Shown: piece after piece, positions 1-13,472 of the stretch
How the letters are laid out: each line of letters opens with the position of its first letter
How positions within the stretch are numbered: position 1 is the stretch's first letter
Assembly (NCBI GenBank): GCA_021234155.1
Contig: JAJEKV010000005.1
Location: 12,572,787 to 12,636,786, forward strand
From: Isoetes taiwanensis
Taxonomy: Eukaryota > Streptophyta > Lycopodiopsida > Isoetales > Isoetaceae
DNA: 64,000 nt
Reading direction: 5' to 3'
Made by a program: the position numbers and the translations under genes
The notes under the pieces: model-generated
The model's input: only the letters and a program-made list of their open reading frames with translations
Told to the model about the DNA's origin: nothing
Database searches by the model: none

Positions 1-48
1 GAGAGGACACCTAAAAAAAGAGGGAGAGACACTCTGACCCAAGTCCCG

Positions 49-876
49 ATGGCAGTAGTCAGACGGCATGATGAGAGGAGCCGAAAGCACGCCGTAAGTG
101 GTGGTGAAGTTCCAAGCCCATCACATATCCAAGATTCTGCAGGCACGCCGGCCAAAAGGGTCCCCATTAAGAAGACAGAGCCAAAGAAGCTCACATTAAG
201 AATAGCTCAGCACTTGCTCGAGGTGCCTCCAAATCTTAAGGTGGAAAGATCAGAAGAGGAGAAGACGGCACAGAACACGTTACAGAAGATCATTGACCAC
301 CGCCATCTTTTTCCTCTGGGCATCACATTTATAAAACGAATAAACGTGGTTCAAATTCTATACCAAGGGCCTCCAAATCGGACATCTAGGCCAAGAAATA
401 TGGAGCACGCCAAGACTTTAGTGGAATCCTTTCAAAGAGACCCACATCCTGTTCACTCTCTCATGGACGGATTCCATTCAATCCCCACAAAGAAACTACA
501 TCCTTGGAAAACCGAGGATGACCTCATGGGGATGAACTATTACATAGTGAAATGGCAATCATTTTATGGTCGCCAAATTTTGTTTGTAGAAGACTCCAAG
601 ACACCAAGTCCCAAGAACAAATGGCAAAAATTTATGAGTATCTAATTGCCGAAGTCTTGTCTCCGGCACGGTGGACGAGCAAGAGTGCCTCGCAGCTCGC
701 CAGAAGTCAATGATATCGCCGCCAAGACTATCTTCAAGGAGCCTTTCATTGATAAAATAACCCAACTCATGGGCAACAATATGCTCTTTGGCGGGAAGCC
801 CGATCCATCGGACGCTGGCAATCTCGCTCGTAACCATACAAGGTACATCGCGGTTTTACTTTTTTCGCTAGATTAA
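49..876 (+). pseudogene. Decayed reading frame, unknown protein
   Basis: A 198-codon frame (49-645) is followed in the same frame, after one stop, by 76 more open codons (646-876). The composition is protein-like, with basic and charged helices and recurrent Pro/Lys. No domain was recognised. The stop at 643-645 follows a short stretch where a second frame also reads well, so a frameshift near 620 is likely. There is no clear promoter, and the flank after 877 is decayed DNA. It may be part of a transposon protein, but nothing in the sequence proves this. Confidence 0.3.
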
Positions 877-2984
877 AATGAAGTTTTACCTGGCCATTTG
901 CCGAGGAAATGGTTTACCTGGGCCGCCATTTTGTCGAGCTTAATGAGGCCACGGCGCCATTTGTAAACAAATGAAGCCAAGGGCGCTTATTTCATAATCA
1001 TTTGCATTCAAAACTAACTTCTTCTTTGTTTTCGGGCCAAGTATCCGCTTTTGGCTCGGTTACCATGCGCGGGTGGGCAACCGAAAAGATTTCAACCGCT
1101 GGGTCTTCATGCCGAGGATATTTTTCAGCTATTCATGTCCCTTTGAACTTGTGGAAATCTTGCAAGCTAAAAGATAATAAGGGATGACTATTACCCGTGA
1201 ATCGGGTCAAAAGAGTGCGACTACTTCAACCGACATACCCGAGGTGCATTAGGGTATGGACTATGAAGATCGCCGGATTTTGTTCCGTGAGGTGCCGGAT
1301 GGGAATACCTACGGAAGGTCACCTCGGATTATAATAGTAAGCACTTCTTCAAGACAAGGGCAAAGACACCACGCATCTATATCGCTGTTTTGAAGAAGGA
1401 GATTTTGAATATGTGAAGGATAATTTTTCCGAGGAAGTTTAAATCCTTCACCGATCTCCCGATCGCGGTATGGGCTTCGAGGACAAAGCCGACCTGGATT
1501 TCCATGGCCACCTTGCATAGTAAGTGGGTTGAAGTTGGCGTGACCAAGGAAGGAGTTTTCGGTAACGCGCCACCCGCCTTTGGCAAAAATTCATACGCAT
1601 GCCGCCTTGCAGAGGGAGGATATCAAGACTCCGCTAGGCGGTTGAACTAACCGGGACAGCCAGGGGCAATTTGTTTGCAATCCCTACCAAAGATCCTTGA
1701 TAGCCCCGACACCAGAGGCATCACTCCAATGTGGGACAAGACCACTCGCCTAATTTCTTTAATACAAACCGAAAAGAACACCACAAACCGATTCTTTCTC
1801 GATAGTGGTCTTTGCAAGGCCGAGCATAATTTTTGATTTCATCTCAGAAGTTGGATGATCCGGATTCCGCATCCGTAGTTTTTATTGGCACGCATGAGGA
1901 TCTAATACAAAAAATCCGCCGCCCCCGTGAGTTCGAGGTCCATGCACTAGTGTACGCCACAAAGATTCGTGCCACCGGGCAGTCCTCTTGTCGATGAAAT
2001 TGACTCAAATTCCCCTTCAACGATCATCTCAAGAACCGCCACCGCCTCGCGGCCTAACGCAGAAGACCTAAGAGGTGGAGACCGAGGCTATGGCGTGAAA
2101 GCTCGCGAAACGCCAGATTCGTACAAAATGGGCAAGGCTTGCCGTGGGACATAATCATGAGAAAACCATTGGGCCCGCCACATGCTCCTACCCTCGCGTA
2201 AAATGGTACCGCCAGAACGTGGGTGTTTGATTACTCTCCGTGGTTCTTTGGCCGCTTCATTGATGAATAAGAGATTTTGCATTGTTCTCGAAAAGTGACC
2301 CGCTTAAGCATGAGTGCCTAAAGGGGATTCTTGATATTTTTGACCGCCCCATCAATCCTATATATACTTTCAGCAGCCTCGCGGACAGAGAGACAAGGTA
2401 CCGCTGTCAAGAAACCAGATCCATCAAATACGTAGATGCCTCCAAGCTCCACCCGATGTGGACTATGATGAGATCAAGAACGCATTAATTCGGACCGACA
2501 TGCTTAATGATCCCACTTTCATCGCCATTATTGCTTTGAGACCTTTCAGTCGATCCTATGGGTGCTTCTTCTAGCCATGGCCCTCGGGCGATGCCGAACC
2601 CGATCCCCGATGTGGAACCCGATCCCGATGTGGAACCCGATCCCCGGCGTAAGCCGATCCCCGGATGAGGAACCCCAATTTTGTGATTATAATATAAAAT
2701 TGTACAATAATACTTTTGTAAAGACTCCTTTTTGCCCTGTTGTGGCAAAAATTTTGATATGCAAATTGGTGAATTTGGAAATTTTAACTAATTTTGTGAT
2801 GTTATGTTTCTTTACCTTCTTTATATGCATCGTTAGTATTTTTAATGGCTTCAATAAATGACACTTTAGAGGCATATTTTTCTTAATGGCTTATAATTGC
2901 TTAAAAAATTGGCATTAAATGAACTAAAAAAGATTTCAGATCTAATTGGAATCACGCACTTCCCATTTTAATGAAATTGTGCTT
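877..2984. other. Decayed DNA without recognisable gene
   Basis: Only short frames broken by many small indels are seen. At about 2599-2650 there is a short tandem repeat of a Pro-rich string (unit close to gatccccgatgtggaaccc). The stretch 2680-2984 is AT-rich and featureless. Confidence 0.4.
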
Positions 2985-4520
2985 AAATGACAATGATGGG
3001 CATAAGTTGAGAACCTCAGAATTGATACATATATCGTAGTAATGAAGAAAAGAACATTAAGAATGCAAAGGTACTCCATTGTTAAAGAATTCAAAGATCC
3101 CATCTAATCTTTGTCATTCCTCGCTTTCCTTTTTTTTTTTTGCCTTTTAAATTTTCCCCTTTCTTTTCCCATTTTCCCTTCTTTATTTTTATTTTTCCCT
3201 TCACTTTTTTCTCTTTCCCCCTTTCTTCCATTTTTACCTTTTTCCTCTCTCTCCCTCCCCTTTTTCTCGCTTCATTTGAGTAACACCCTCCCCCCAAGCT
3301 ACTCCATCATTTTCTTCTTCGCGGTGTGTGGGGTTCTAATCAGAATTTAAACTTTGTCCGTGGCCATAACGGCTTACTTTGAACCTTAAATGATCCCAAA
3401 ATTCTCCAACTCCTGGCCTAGTCTGGTTGTTCCTTTATGTGACCCTCCTGGCCTCAATGTGACCCAAGTCCGGCCCTGTTTCTACTTTATGTGACCTAAC
3501 TCCGGGTCGTTGTTTTTATAACAACATTGAAACCCAGCTTTTTCTCCACTTTTTTCCAACGCTTGTTACAATGTCGCTTCCAAGCCCAAAGAACCCGTAA
3601 GTATGTTATCTCTCCTTTTTGCTTATTTTGTCAAAACTCTTACTCTATTTTATTTGCCCGGTGGATTCAAACCGTAAGAACAAGATCAACAACATGAGAA
3701 GCTTGGTGGTGAAGCTTAACGTATTTCAAAGGCTTCTTTAATGTTAGAATCTTTTTTTTTCTTTTTTCTTTTTCTCTGCTAACATGCTATTAACTTCCTC
3801 CTCGATTCTCGGATGTGAACAGCCCTAGGTCCATGTGGATCGGGTTATTTTCGACGATTAGACATCGAAGATCATTGGGCTATTTGGTTGTATGCTCCAA
3901 TTGATAATTTCTGGCCATCCTTCAAGTAGCTTAAAATGTATCCTTGAAGTAGCGTAGGTAGAGCAGGCGGGTATTACATTGACGATCCCCTCTATAAATC
4001 ACCGCCGGGCGATCAACGCTCAAGGATAGAACTTTGTGGGCACATTAACACCATCCAAATGATACAAAACCCCCTGACAACGAAAGTTCGAGGTGGAACC
4101 GCCAATATTGGGTCATGGAAGCCCGTTATTAATAGGGAGGGACTTCTACCGGGGAATGAGATGTGTTTGAGGATCTCATGGGAGAGTCCAAAAACCGGCG
4201 TAACTCGCCACCACTACTACAAATTGCTTTTGTCAAGCTGAGGGTTTATTGCTTACTCGATTTAGGGTTTTTTCCCAATATGGGTTTTTCGGGATAATGT
4301 ATGTTCTTTTTATGGTAGAGAAAATATGGGTTTTTCAAATGCTTTTAACGTTTAATCATGTGGGTTCCTTTTTTATATAGTAAATTTCTTCTCCGGATGC
4401 TTAATTTCGGCTGGTGGTTCTTTTTTTTTTCGGGCATGACCATGACTTAATAGTTTATAAATCGATCTTAAATGTTTATCCTCACCAATCTAGTAGTTTT
4501 GTAATGACATATGACATATA
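2985..4520 (+). repeat. Tandem duplication, copy 1 (~1.5 kb)
   Basis: This block aligns end to end with 4598-6320. Shared landmarks are the start (acaatgatgggcataagttg), a long pyrimidine-rich tract (about 3115-3290), a block with aaagttcgaggtggaac near 4083, and the end (tttatcctcaccaatcta). No coding potential is convincing, because the long frames across the tract are low-complexity T/C. This copy lacks the MITE present in copy 2. Confidence 0.85.
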
Positions 4521-4597
4521 TACGCCTCTCACATATGTCATAAGTATATGTCCTATAATGATGACAACGCCTATGACATATGCATATTTGATATTAG

Positions 4598-6320
4598 AAA
4601 TGACAATGATGGGCATAAGTTGAGAACTGTCAAATTGATACATATATCGAGTAATGAAGAAAGAACACTAAGAATGCAAAGGTACCTCCATTGTTAAAGA
4701 ATTTAGCATCCTATCTAATCTTTGCCATTCCTCGCTTTTTTCTTTTTTGCCTTTAAATTTTTTCCTTCTTTTTCCCATTTTCCTTCTTTTATTTTTTCGC
4801 TTTTCCCTTTCACTTTTTTCTCTTTCCCTTTCTTCTTCCATTTTTACCTTTTTCCTCTCTCCCTCCCCCTTTTTCTCTTGTTTCGAGTAACATTCCCTCC
4901 TGCCAAGCATACTCCATCATTTCTTTTCTTCGTGTGGGGGTTCTAATCAGAATTTGAAACTTCTTGTCCGGGTGGCCATAACGGGCCATTGGCAGAACTT
5001 AAATGATCCCAAAATTCTCCAACTCCGGGTCAAATTTTGGTTGTTCCTTTATGTGACCCTCCGGCTCAATGTGACCCAAGTCCGGGGCCTCGTTTCTACT
5101 TTATGTCACCTAACTCGGGTCCTGTTGTTTTATAACAACATTGGAAACCCGCTTTTCTCCACTTTTTTTCCAACGCTTGTTACAATGTCGCTTCCAAGCC
5201 CAAAGAACCTGTATATGTTATTTTCCTTTTGCCTTTATTTTGTCAAAACTCTTTACTCTATTCTATTTTGCCCCGGATTCAAATTAAGAACAAGATCAAC
5301 AACATGAGAAGCTTGCGGTGAAGCTAACGCGAAGCTTCAAAGGCTTCTTTAATGTTAGAATCTTTTTTTTCTTCTTTTTTTCTTTTTTTCCGTTAACATG
5401 CTATTAACTTCCTCGATTTCGATGTGAACAGCCCTAGGTCCATGTGATCGGGGTTATTTTCGACGATTAGACATCAAGATCATTGGGCTATTTGGTTGTA
5501 TGTTCAATTGATAATAACACTGCGCCATCCTTCAAGTAGCAAAAGGTATCCTTGAAGTAGCGTAAGGTAGAGTTAAAAGGGTATTACGGGACGCATCCCC
5601 TCTAAATAAATGATCAATTGGTTCAAGGATAGAATCCTTTGTGGGCACATTAACTTCGAGGATTGCGTAGAACACGATCCAAATGATACAAAAACCCTGA
5701 TGATTAAAGAACACTATAAATAGGTAGGCTGAAATGAAAGTGACATTTATCTTTTGCCTTTTGGGCATAAACGCCACTTTTGTGCCATTTATGACGCTTT
5801 GGCCCCAAATGGCACAAAAGTGACGCCCCGTAAAGTTATGAGGATAAATGTCACTTTTTGTGCCATTTCTCACCTATTTTTGTAGTAGTGAAAGTTCGAG
5901 GTGGAACCTGCCAATATTGGGTCATGGAAGCCCAAGTATTAATAGGGAGGGACTTCTACAAAATGGGCGAGATGTGTTTGAGGGGATCTCATGGGAGAGT
6001 CCAAAACCGTAGAACCGCCACCACTACTAAATTGCTTTTGTCAGTTTTCGAGGGTTTATTGCTTACTCGGATTTAGGTTTTTCCCAATATGGGTTTTTCG
6101 ATAATGTATGTTCTTTTTTTTCAATGGTAGAGAAAAAATATGGTTTTTCCAAATGCTTAATTCATGTGGGTTCCTTTTATATAGTAAATTTCTTCTCCTC
6201 GATGCTTAATTCTCGCCGTGGGTTCTTTTCACCGCATGACCGCCGTGACTTAATAGCTTATAAATCGATCTTGAACGTTTATCCTCACCAATCTATAGTA
6301 GCGTTTTGTAAATGACATAT
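4598..6320 (+). repeat. Tandem duplication, copy 2 (~1.7 kb)
   Basis: Second copy of the block at 2985-4520, separated by about 80 bp of tatgacatat-rich sequence. It is longer mainly because a 179-bp CACTA-type MITE is inserted at 5712-5890. The copies differ by many 1-4 bp indels, often at strings containing CG. Confidence 0.85.
5712..5890. mobile_element. CACTA-type MITE, 179 bp
   Basis: The element starts cactataaataggtagg and its reverse complement starts cactactacaaaaatagg. Both arms continue into agtgacatttatc. An inner palindrome (cacttttgtgcc / ggcacaaaagtg) makes almost the whole element fold back. The flanking trinucleotides are gaa and aaa, a 3-bp target duplication with one mismatch. 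The matching site in copy 1 of the tandem duplication (about 4082) has no insert, which fixes the boundaries. CACTA ends and 3-bp duplications are known features of En/Spm-type transposons. The element is too short to code for anything. Confidence 0.8.
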
Positions 6321-6339
6321 ATGGGTGAAAGATGTTGTA

Positions 6340-7350
6340 GTGGAACACCCGGTGTCCCCCCGGCCCCTCCTAAAATGTGGTGGGAGATATAAATTTTAGG
6401 TGCGATTTTAAAATGTTTTGTTTACGCCAAAGGTATATAACCGCCTCTGGATTCAATCTATTTTGAACTGCAAATAACCCGATTCTCACGCCACCCGTCC
6501 CATTCCATCCCATGCCACCCATCCATTCTGATTTCTAAACCCATCTCCTAAACCCACCCGCCTTTCCCAAGACACGGCTATGGCGCTTTAATCCCGTTGT
6601 GGATCAATCCGTTCATATCTTCAATCATTTAATTTGGAAGCAACGTGGCCACAAACCGGCTAAATGTGTGAGAAAGAGAACTCCAGAACAAGAACGGATC
6701 ATAAAGACATTTCAAAGGAAAAGAAAAAGGGAAGCTAAAGAAGAATTAGCAAAATTGCAACAAATAGGGAGGGAGGATCCACCTACGGTCTTACCAGGCG
6801 TTAATGGTATTAAAATTGTTATCTTCATTTCATAGCACCACTAAAGGCTTGTACGACAAAATGATAAGAAAGAGGTTTTACTAGATTATCCGAAGATGAC
6901 ACAATGGACAGCCGTGATTGGTGAGAGAGTGAAAGACGGCAAGCCAAGAGCATTGTGGTCAAGAACCTCGTGGCTTCCATTCAACTTGTGAAGAAGTCTA
7001 ACACAGCAATGACTTTTAGCAGCCAAGAGTAGTTGCTTTTGCTATGGCCGTAAGAGGAAAGCATTACCGAAAGTGCTAATCCCGCCGCTGCTCGGGTTTT
7101 GGGTAAACGGGCGGGTGTTCATCCTAGGAATCTTACCAAAGCAAAATTGAAGAGTGAAGAGATAGATTGCAAAGGGGGGAAATGGGTTTTGTACAAAAGA
7201 GTTAGAAGAGCGACATGCAATTCCCAATTGGCCATAGAACTTGTGCACAATTTTGGACCAAAACAAGAGGGTCTCTCCAAATGCAAAGGATGTTAAGTTC
7301 AAGATTGGAACCTAAATGTAAGAGAGGATCATGCCACTCACTATCCGAAG
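6340..7350 (+). pseudogene. Decayed coding fragments, unknown
   Basis: Frames at 6599-6835 (a Lys/Arg/Glu-rich helix) and 7099-7296 (ending in a Cys-x-Gly-Cys string), with a short frame between them near 6870-6990, lie on one strand and may be remnants of a single gene. No family was recognised. The opening gatgttgtagtggaacacc near 6338 occurs inverted near 20432, which suggests a transposon end. Confidence 0.3.
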
Positions 7351-7379
7351 AATCACGTGTTATTTCATTTCTTCATCTT

Positions 7380-7990
7380 CACCACATTTTTATTGTTAAA
7401 TGTGGTATGTGGTTAGTGATTGCTTGTGATATGTGGTTGCCGTGGTTAGTGATTGCTTGTGTGGTGCCTATTAATGATGTGGATATATGATATGTGTCTT
7501 TAGTGTGGTGAGGCACGCGGGTGCAAAAATAAATGTCGTGAAATATATGCTTTGTGGTGCCTAGTGTGGTGAACATGGTGTAAAACACATGCCGAATATA
7601 TGCTATGTGGTGCCTAGTGTGGTGAAAATATGGTGTAAAAATAAATGCTCTAAATATACTTTGTGGTGCCTAGTGTGGTGAATAACATGGTAAAAATAAA
7701 TGTCAGAATATATGCTATGTGGTCCCTAGTGGTGGAATAACATGGTGTGGTGTCTAAGTGTGGTGAATATAGTGTGGCGCTTCTAGTGTGGTGAAAAAAT
7801 ATGGTGTAAAATAAATGCCGAATATATGCTATGTGGTGCCTAGTGTGTGGTGAAAAATATGGCGTAAGATGAATGTATGTAATATATGCTTTGTTTAATA
7901 GCTCAAGCGTGGTGAATAACGAGGTGAAAGATGAATGTTTGTAATATATGCTATGTGGTGCCTAGTGTGGTGGAAAATGTGGTATGCAAC
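7380..7990. repeat. Degenerate minisatellite, unit ~60-75 bp
   Basis: About eight imperfect copies of a unit built from ctatgtggtgcctagtgtgg, then gtgaa-atatggtgtaaa, then ataaatgccgaatatatg. Copies differ by deletions and point changes. On the opposite strand it reads as CACCACA-rich sequence, like patches at 12365, 15020 and 18780. Confidence 0.8.
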
Positions 7991-10330
7991 AACATATGCC
8001 AAGGTCAATTATGTTGCCGGGTCTTGCAATTGTGAAAACCAGAAATCTAAGTCGAACATCCTAGTGCTTATCAATGTAGGATGTTTGAAAATGTCAAACC
8101 ATGGTTTGCACAAAAATTAAAGGACTTAAATGCAAAGTTGTCGTAGTATATATTATGTTAGAATAAATGCTAATAGATGGCTTCAATAGTATGAGAACTA
8201 AGCACCCAAAAAGTATTCAGCTTAAAACATTTGTCAACCCGATGGGCTTAAAGAATTATATGGTGAAGATAGTATGCCTTCTTTACAAAAGATGTTAAGC
8301 GAAGTTAATGCATGGAATTTTGTTGAGAAAACTAATAGCCCAACTTAACCATAAGAGGGGAATGCATTCGGTGAGTGCGGTGTGTGGGATTTAAGAAGTT
8401 CCCTATCCCCCACATGAACAAAGGGGATATGGCATGGTGAAGTGGGAATGATCCAGACCAGCGCGAAAAAAGTGCTCGAGATGGCGCGAAGAAGTTGGAG
8501 ACAGTTCACCAACACAATGAAACTGCAATTCTTCCATCAGAACAAAATGTTGGAGAAGCGTTCCCAAAATACACCAACTTTTTATACAAACAGATTGATG
8601 GCGCATGGTGCCGCTTATTAAAGAATCTTTGATAACTTGCCCGAGATGCTTACCTATGCCGCCTGTGACTCGCGGCTCCAGAATTATACTTTAAGGAGCA
8701 GAAATGGAAATTCAGTCCATGCCTCGGGTCAACAACCGCCATAACTATATTTGTTCAAATAACCCATCGCTGACCCAATGCAGGGACACCATTGAGAAGG
8801 AAACACACTACTATGTGTTGGATGATAGGAACATGACACACTTTTGTTCAACATTGTTTTATGAAACATTTTGAGTAACCTAAAGCAGAAGGCAATGTCC
8901 TATAAAGCACCATGAAATTTTCTCAGAGGGCCCATCACAATTCAAAGATTTCAGATCATTTTATTTTGTTGGAAGGTTTTTTTGGATTGGAAGGTCAACA
9001 TGATGTGGAATTTCTTTGGATCAAACCATGGAAAAGGTGAAACATGATGGGAAGGCAGCAGAGAATTGAAAAAGATGGATGCCGAGGTCTACTTGCCCCC
9101 TTTTAAACATTGATTAACTAGATAATGCCCATGATGTGGTGAAATTGCCCTAGAAACAATCAATGTGGTACATCCGAGTGGACTCAAAATGGAAGAAAAG
9201 TTCGAGATAATAAAATGGGAAATAAAACTCAAGATATGAGAAAGGCTTGGGTGCGAGATTAACTTTTAAATAGTCCCAAATTCATTTAGTCCATGGATTC
9301 AAACATGAAATCCAACACGCCTACATACTAAAGCCATGTTTAAAAAGAATTGTTTGATGGAAAATGGGACCTGTGTGACAACCAAATTGAAATGTAGAGA
9401 ATGGAACCTTTTTGTTTTGAACCATCCCAATGTTCATGCGGACATAGAAGAGACAATTTAAGTCTACCAGGCCACTCATACCTCTCCAACCTTGGAAAAA
9501 TGTACATTTGCAAATTGTAAGCACTTTAGGAGAAGGAGACAAATTGTCTTGAAGCCAAAGATTTTAAAGGAACGAGGGAGGATGATCAGATTTTGATGTT
9601 GCTATGCACCTGCCAAAATTTGAAGTTGAAAAATGACTTCAGCGAGATGAACTTGTTTAGAGAGGTGAAATCGTTGTGGAGGGCATTTACTATAGAAAAA
9701 GAAGCCCTTCAAAGCTTTGATGTATGAGTTGTTGACAAACGATAGAAAAGTCACTTGTATACTCTACTCACCAAAATTTGTGCTATTCGAGTTCCCATGC
9801 AAAGCATCAAGAAAGGTGCATGAACTGCTTATGTGCCAGACCGTGCGAGATGAGGAAAAAGAGATTACTAGAAAACTTGCCTATTTGGTTTTATCCTCGA
9901 TGAAGATAGTATGTCCGATGAAGAATAGTTGAACACATTCTTACAGTTAGGAAATGATTCGTAAATTTTGAATATATGTTGTTGTGTCTTGCTTTTGTTT
10001 GGGAATAATATAAGAAACTCAATTCCATGCTCAATTGTATTTTGATGTCCCTTGTTTCAATGTAATATGTTTGCTTTTGATGTAATATGTAATTGTATTT
10101 TGATGTTCGATGTAACATGTTTCACCAACATGTTTCACCACATGTCAGAACATGTGTTTCACCACGTGTTTCACTTCAAACCTCTTCCCCGACGAGATAG
10201 ATCCTTCCTAATAGCTTTTCCATGAAATGCTTTCCTTTTCCTTAAATTCTTGGTCCCATCAATTCCTCCTCATCATCCTTTTGGTCGATAATGGTTGACC
10301 AAAATCATTATGGGATGGCAAAATTTTTAA
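7991..10330 (+). other. Decayed coding DNA, no intact gene
   Basis: Reading one frame through 8400-9950 gives protein-like stretches broken every 20-60 codons, so this looks like an old pseudogene. No motif could be tied to a family. Around 10040-10110 there are three copies of a ttttgatgtaatatg-like string, followed by a caccaca patch to about 10175. Confidence 0.35.
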
Positions 10331-11300
10331 TGACCGGCAAAAAAGTAAAGATTACCCCGAGATGCAATAGGAAGGGTTCCTGGGGCGAGTTTGAAGCTTA
10401 TTACAAATGTAGTTCGGGATCTTGCATGTTTACGCTTTACAGCAAAATCAGTCCTTGGGAATAAGGATGCCAAAGCTTGGTTGGAAGCAGCATTATGACA
10501 CACATTGGAAATAATTCTACTTTCCATCATGGCCAACTTCACCTCTTGAAGAGTGCAAAGCGATGGAGTAGCTAATGGGGACAATGTACCTAGAAGAGAA
10601 GAAGAGCCCATAATACCTCACGCTGTTGTCTCCATTTTCAGCCATAAAATGGATGGACATGCTTGCAATGCAATTTCTCTATTCGTAAGGATGAGAATAT
10701 GAGGGCATAGACTGCCGAGAATCCGACCGGGAGGATGAATTGACATGGACCTCCCAGGACCTCTCAACTTACAACAAAATAACAAAATTTTACACACTAA
10801 GCATCTTTGGCCCGTTCTCATACTTATAGATGACGGTGATCTCAAAGGTGAGACCTTTTCCTTAATGGCTACCAAGCCTTTACGCTTAGACAGTTCCTCT
10901 TTGTTATGATAGATTGTTTACGAGGACCAATTCCCCTTCACTTCGAGGGATATGTTCTATCATCACAAGGCCTCCGCAGGATGGACATGGAGAAGTGCTA
11001 TTCTGTTTGGTAACCTCCACCATTATAGTTTTTGCTTTCCCCTCCACAATGGGAGGAAATAGGGTCGGGCAAGCTGATCCGGGCTTGATGGTGATCATAG
11101 AAGATGACGAGGGAGGAGCTGGACCCGTGATCTCTTTTTTAATAGACCCACAGGAATGAAAGCAAGTGTATATAAAAAGTTTTGTTTCTCATGTAATCTG
11201 AAATGTTTAATACAAATCCTCGCTTGTAATCTGAAATGTAACCTTATGTAATCATTTTATATGTTTAATATAAATCTTCACTCTTCAATCTTCACTGTTT
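10331..11300 (-). pseudogene. Decayed frames with a CPSCGG motif
   Basis: On the minus strand, frames at 10327-10611, 10618-10875 and 10904-11098 lie head to tail. The last contains a Cys-Pro-Ser-Cys-Gly-Gly motif of the kind found in zinc ribbons, but a second Cys pair was not found. The plus strand frame over 10914-11159 is about equally long, so the coding strand is uncertain. Confidence 0.25.
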
Positions 11301-11313
11301 AATTGACTACTAA

Positions 11314-11559
11314 ATGAAAGTGACACATGTAAAAATTACAGTAAGGATGAAACGGAATGGGACAGTAGAAACACATGATGAAACCCACCATTGGAAATCT
11401 GTCACATCAAATGCAAGGTCAATCATTCAAAAGCTAGCTGTGCAGAAAAAATTGGAGGGAAACCCTAAATCTAGTTTTGCATGCAGACATTGTCTTATCC
11501 CAATCCAGCTATGGCGGAAGAAAACAGAAGGAGAATACAAGCACAAACATTTTCGCTAG
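11314..11559 (+). CDS. Small hypothetical protein, 81 aa
   Basis: A basic 81-residue frame with one Cys-x-x-Cys pair (CRHC) near residue 57. It starts with ATG and ends at a TAG. No family was recognised and no partner Cys/His pair is visible. The following sequence continues to read as broken protein, so this may be one piece of a larger decayed gene. Confidence 0.25.
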   Translation: MKVTHVKITVRMKRNGTVETHDETHHWKSVTSNARSIIQKLAVQKKLEGNPKSSFACRHCLIPIQLWRKKTEGEYKHKHFR

Positions 11560-13060
11560 TTCAAAATGCTTGATCCCGGTAGGACCTATAACCGAGCAAA
11601 TAAACCGGGAATAGAGGCGATATTAGAGGAGCGGAGGACCCATGAATTCCGAGGTATTCTAGGCTTAAAACATAGGTTAATTCCTGATGGGCTTAAAGAA
11701 TTAGAAGCCAAGGCAGTGATAGGCGGTTGCCTTTCTTTGTAGTAGAATGTGATTTCTATATTACTAATGATGTTGTTTTACACGATGCGGAGAGACTTAA
11801 CGATATTGGTGTACAAACCGAAGGGATCAGGGGTGGCGATGATTCTCGAGGATGAGTTCGCAGCTCTCTCCATGCTTGAGGAAGAGGATATGTTCATCCA
11901 ACTAAAGCAGGAAATGATCCATGCTTCAAGCCATTAAAAAGTGCTCACAAAGTACATTTGATGCATGGAGACACAACAACTTTGAGACAATACTTTATGA
12001 ATCAGATCATAAGTGGGAGAGTAAATTGAGAAGCTCATGTTTTAGTGACTTTGGATTTCACCAACTATTCAATAAAAACTTGATGAAATCTTGAACATAC
12101 TTGAAGAAGAAGAGTTACAGATCTCACAATGCAGGATCCGATTGAGGCCCAAGAATCGTATGTCATCATTAACCTCTTCAAAACAGCTATTATTATATCT
12201 CTAATGCATTTTGATAATACTAGAAGCTCGAGGTTATAGTTTTCCCTGATTTTTACATGCATACTTCATTTCATAAGAAGTATGAACTATTCTAGGGTAT
12301 GGTAGATTTCCATATGTATTTTTCTCCTTTGAAATATAAAAACAACGACTTTGCATCACCAAGAAGATCCCACATTTTTCACCACATTTTTTCACCACAG
12401 CTTTCACACATCTTTCACCACAGATTTCACCATAATCGGCCGGGGGCATTGACCATTTTTGACCCGGTCAAAGAAATGGAATGGCTCTCGATTTCGATAG
12501 TATCTTGACTGATTTTTGGTGAAAGCAATATATGGATCCCAAATTAGGTCCCTGAATTGATATGAGGCCAAAATTCATTAAGCTTTGGCTGTGCAAAGAT
12601 TCTTGCAAGGCCACTAACTTTTGCTTAGGGGGAATTCTGTGTTTTCTTTTCGTTTCTTTTGAACTCTATTTCTTTTGAACCGGAGCCACCCATCTCACAT
12701 TTTCCTATTTGTCGAAATGTTACCATATTGTTAGTGTGCAGATCATAGATTACGCACCTTCAAATTCCTTGTTTGCATTTTATAATTAATGACAAAAAGT
12801 TAATTGAAGAGATGATTCTCACCGAAAAGAAAGTGGAAACTTCAGTGAGAATATAAAGTAAAACAAGTTCTATTGCAAAACAAGGACTATTGCAAAACAA
12901 GTTCTCATTAATGAAAAGTTTTTACAAAGAATAGTCACAAGGACTATTGCCAAAAATTGAAACCGGGGATTACAATACAAATCTAAACTAATCAAAGGGG
13001 GCCATCTTGAGCTCTATATGGAGGTCGTTTGGGCATACATCTTCATTTTCAGGAGTCACT
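11560..13060. other. No recognisable gene
   Basis: AT-rich sequence with short broken frames. At 12365-12435 there is a patch of five caccaca-like repeats (ttcaccaca spacing 10-15 bp). At 12855-12950 the string ctattgcaaaacaag is repeated. Confidence 0.4.
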
Positions 13061-13074
13061 TGCCATCATCATAA

Positions 13075-13305
13075 CCTTTTTATGCCCCACTCGAGCACCC
13101 GCAGGCGAATAGCTGTGGCATCCATGATGAGCTTCTCCACCTCGTGGTGGAACTTGGCCACCATCAGCTGGGCGGCCTCCTCGTGGAGGTTCACGGATCC
13201 TCCCAAGAAGACACGACTGACCGTCTTTGTCGCAAAGGGAGGTGCACCAATGGCGGGATAGTGTTCTACTGTGGAGTGTAGTCTTGAACTTGGCCATGGC
13301 GGAAG
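13075..13305 (-). pseudogene. Small helical protein or exon, frame-shifted
   Basis: The minus strand has a GC-rich coding-like block in a landscape of AT-rich DNA. The frame that reads best contains SRVFLGGSVNLHEEAAQLMV, then a helix, and ends EWGIKRL-stop at about 13075. An ATG at about 13300 starts a different frame, so a start in this block would need one frameshift near 13270. Family unknown. Confidence 0.3.
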
Positions 13306-13472
13306 TGAAGGAGATGTCCCGGAATGGGAAGGAGGAAGGAGATGGCCGGAATAGATTTATGGGGACGGAATGGACGGAATGAAGCTGCAGGGCAGAATTT
13401 TGGGAATAAAAAGGAAAGAAATGGGGGGAATAAAAAGGGAATTTTGGGGAATAGAAGAGGAAAGGGACGTTT

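Noticed and set aside
3111-4950. Long open frames over the pyrimidine tracts (membrane-like Phe/Ser/Leu proteins)
   Set aside because: Low-complexity T/C sequence gives stop-free hydrophobic frames by composition. The two duplicates do not conserve the protein.
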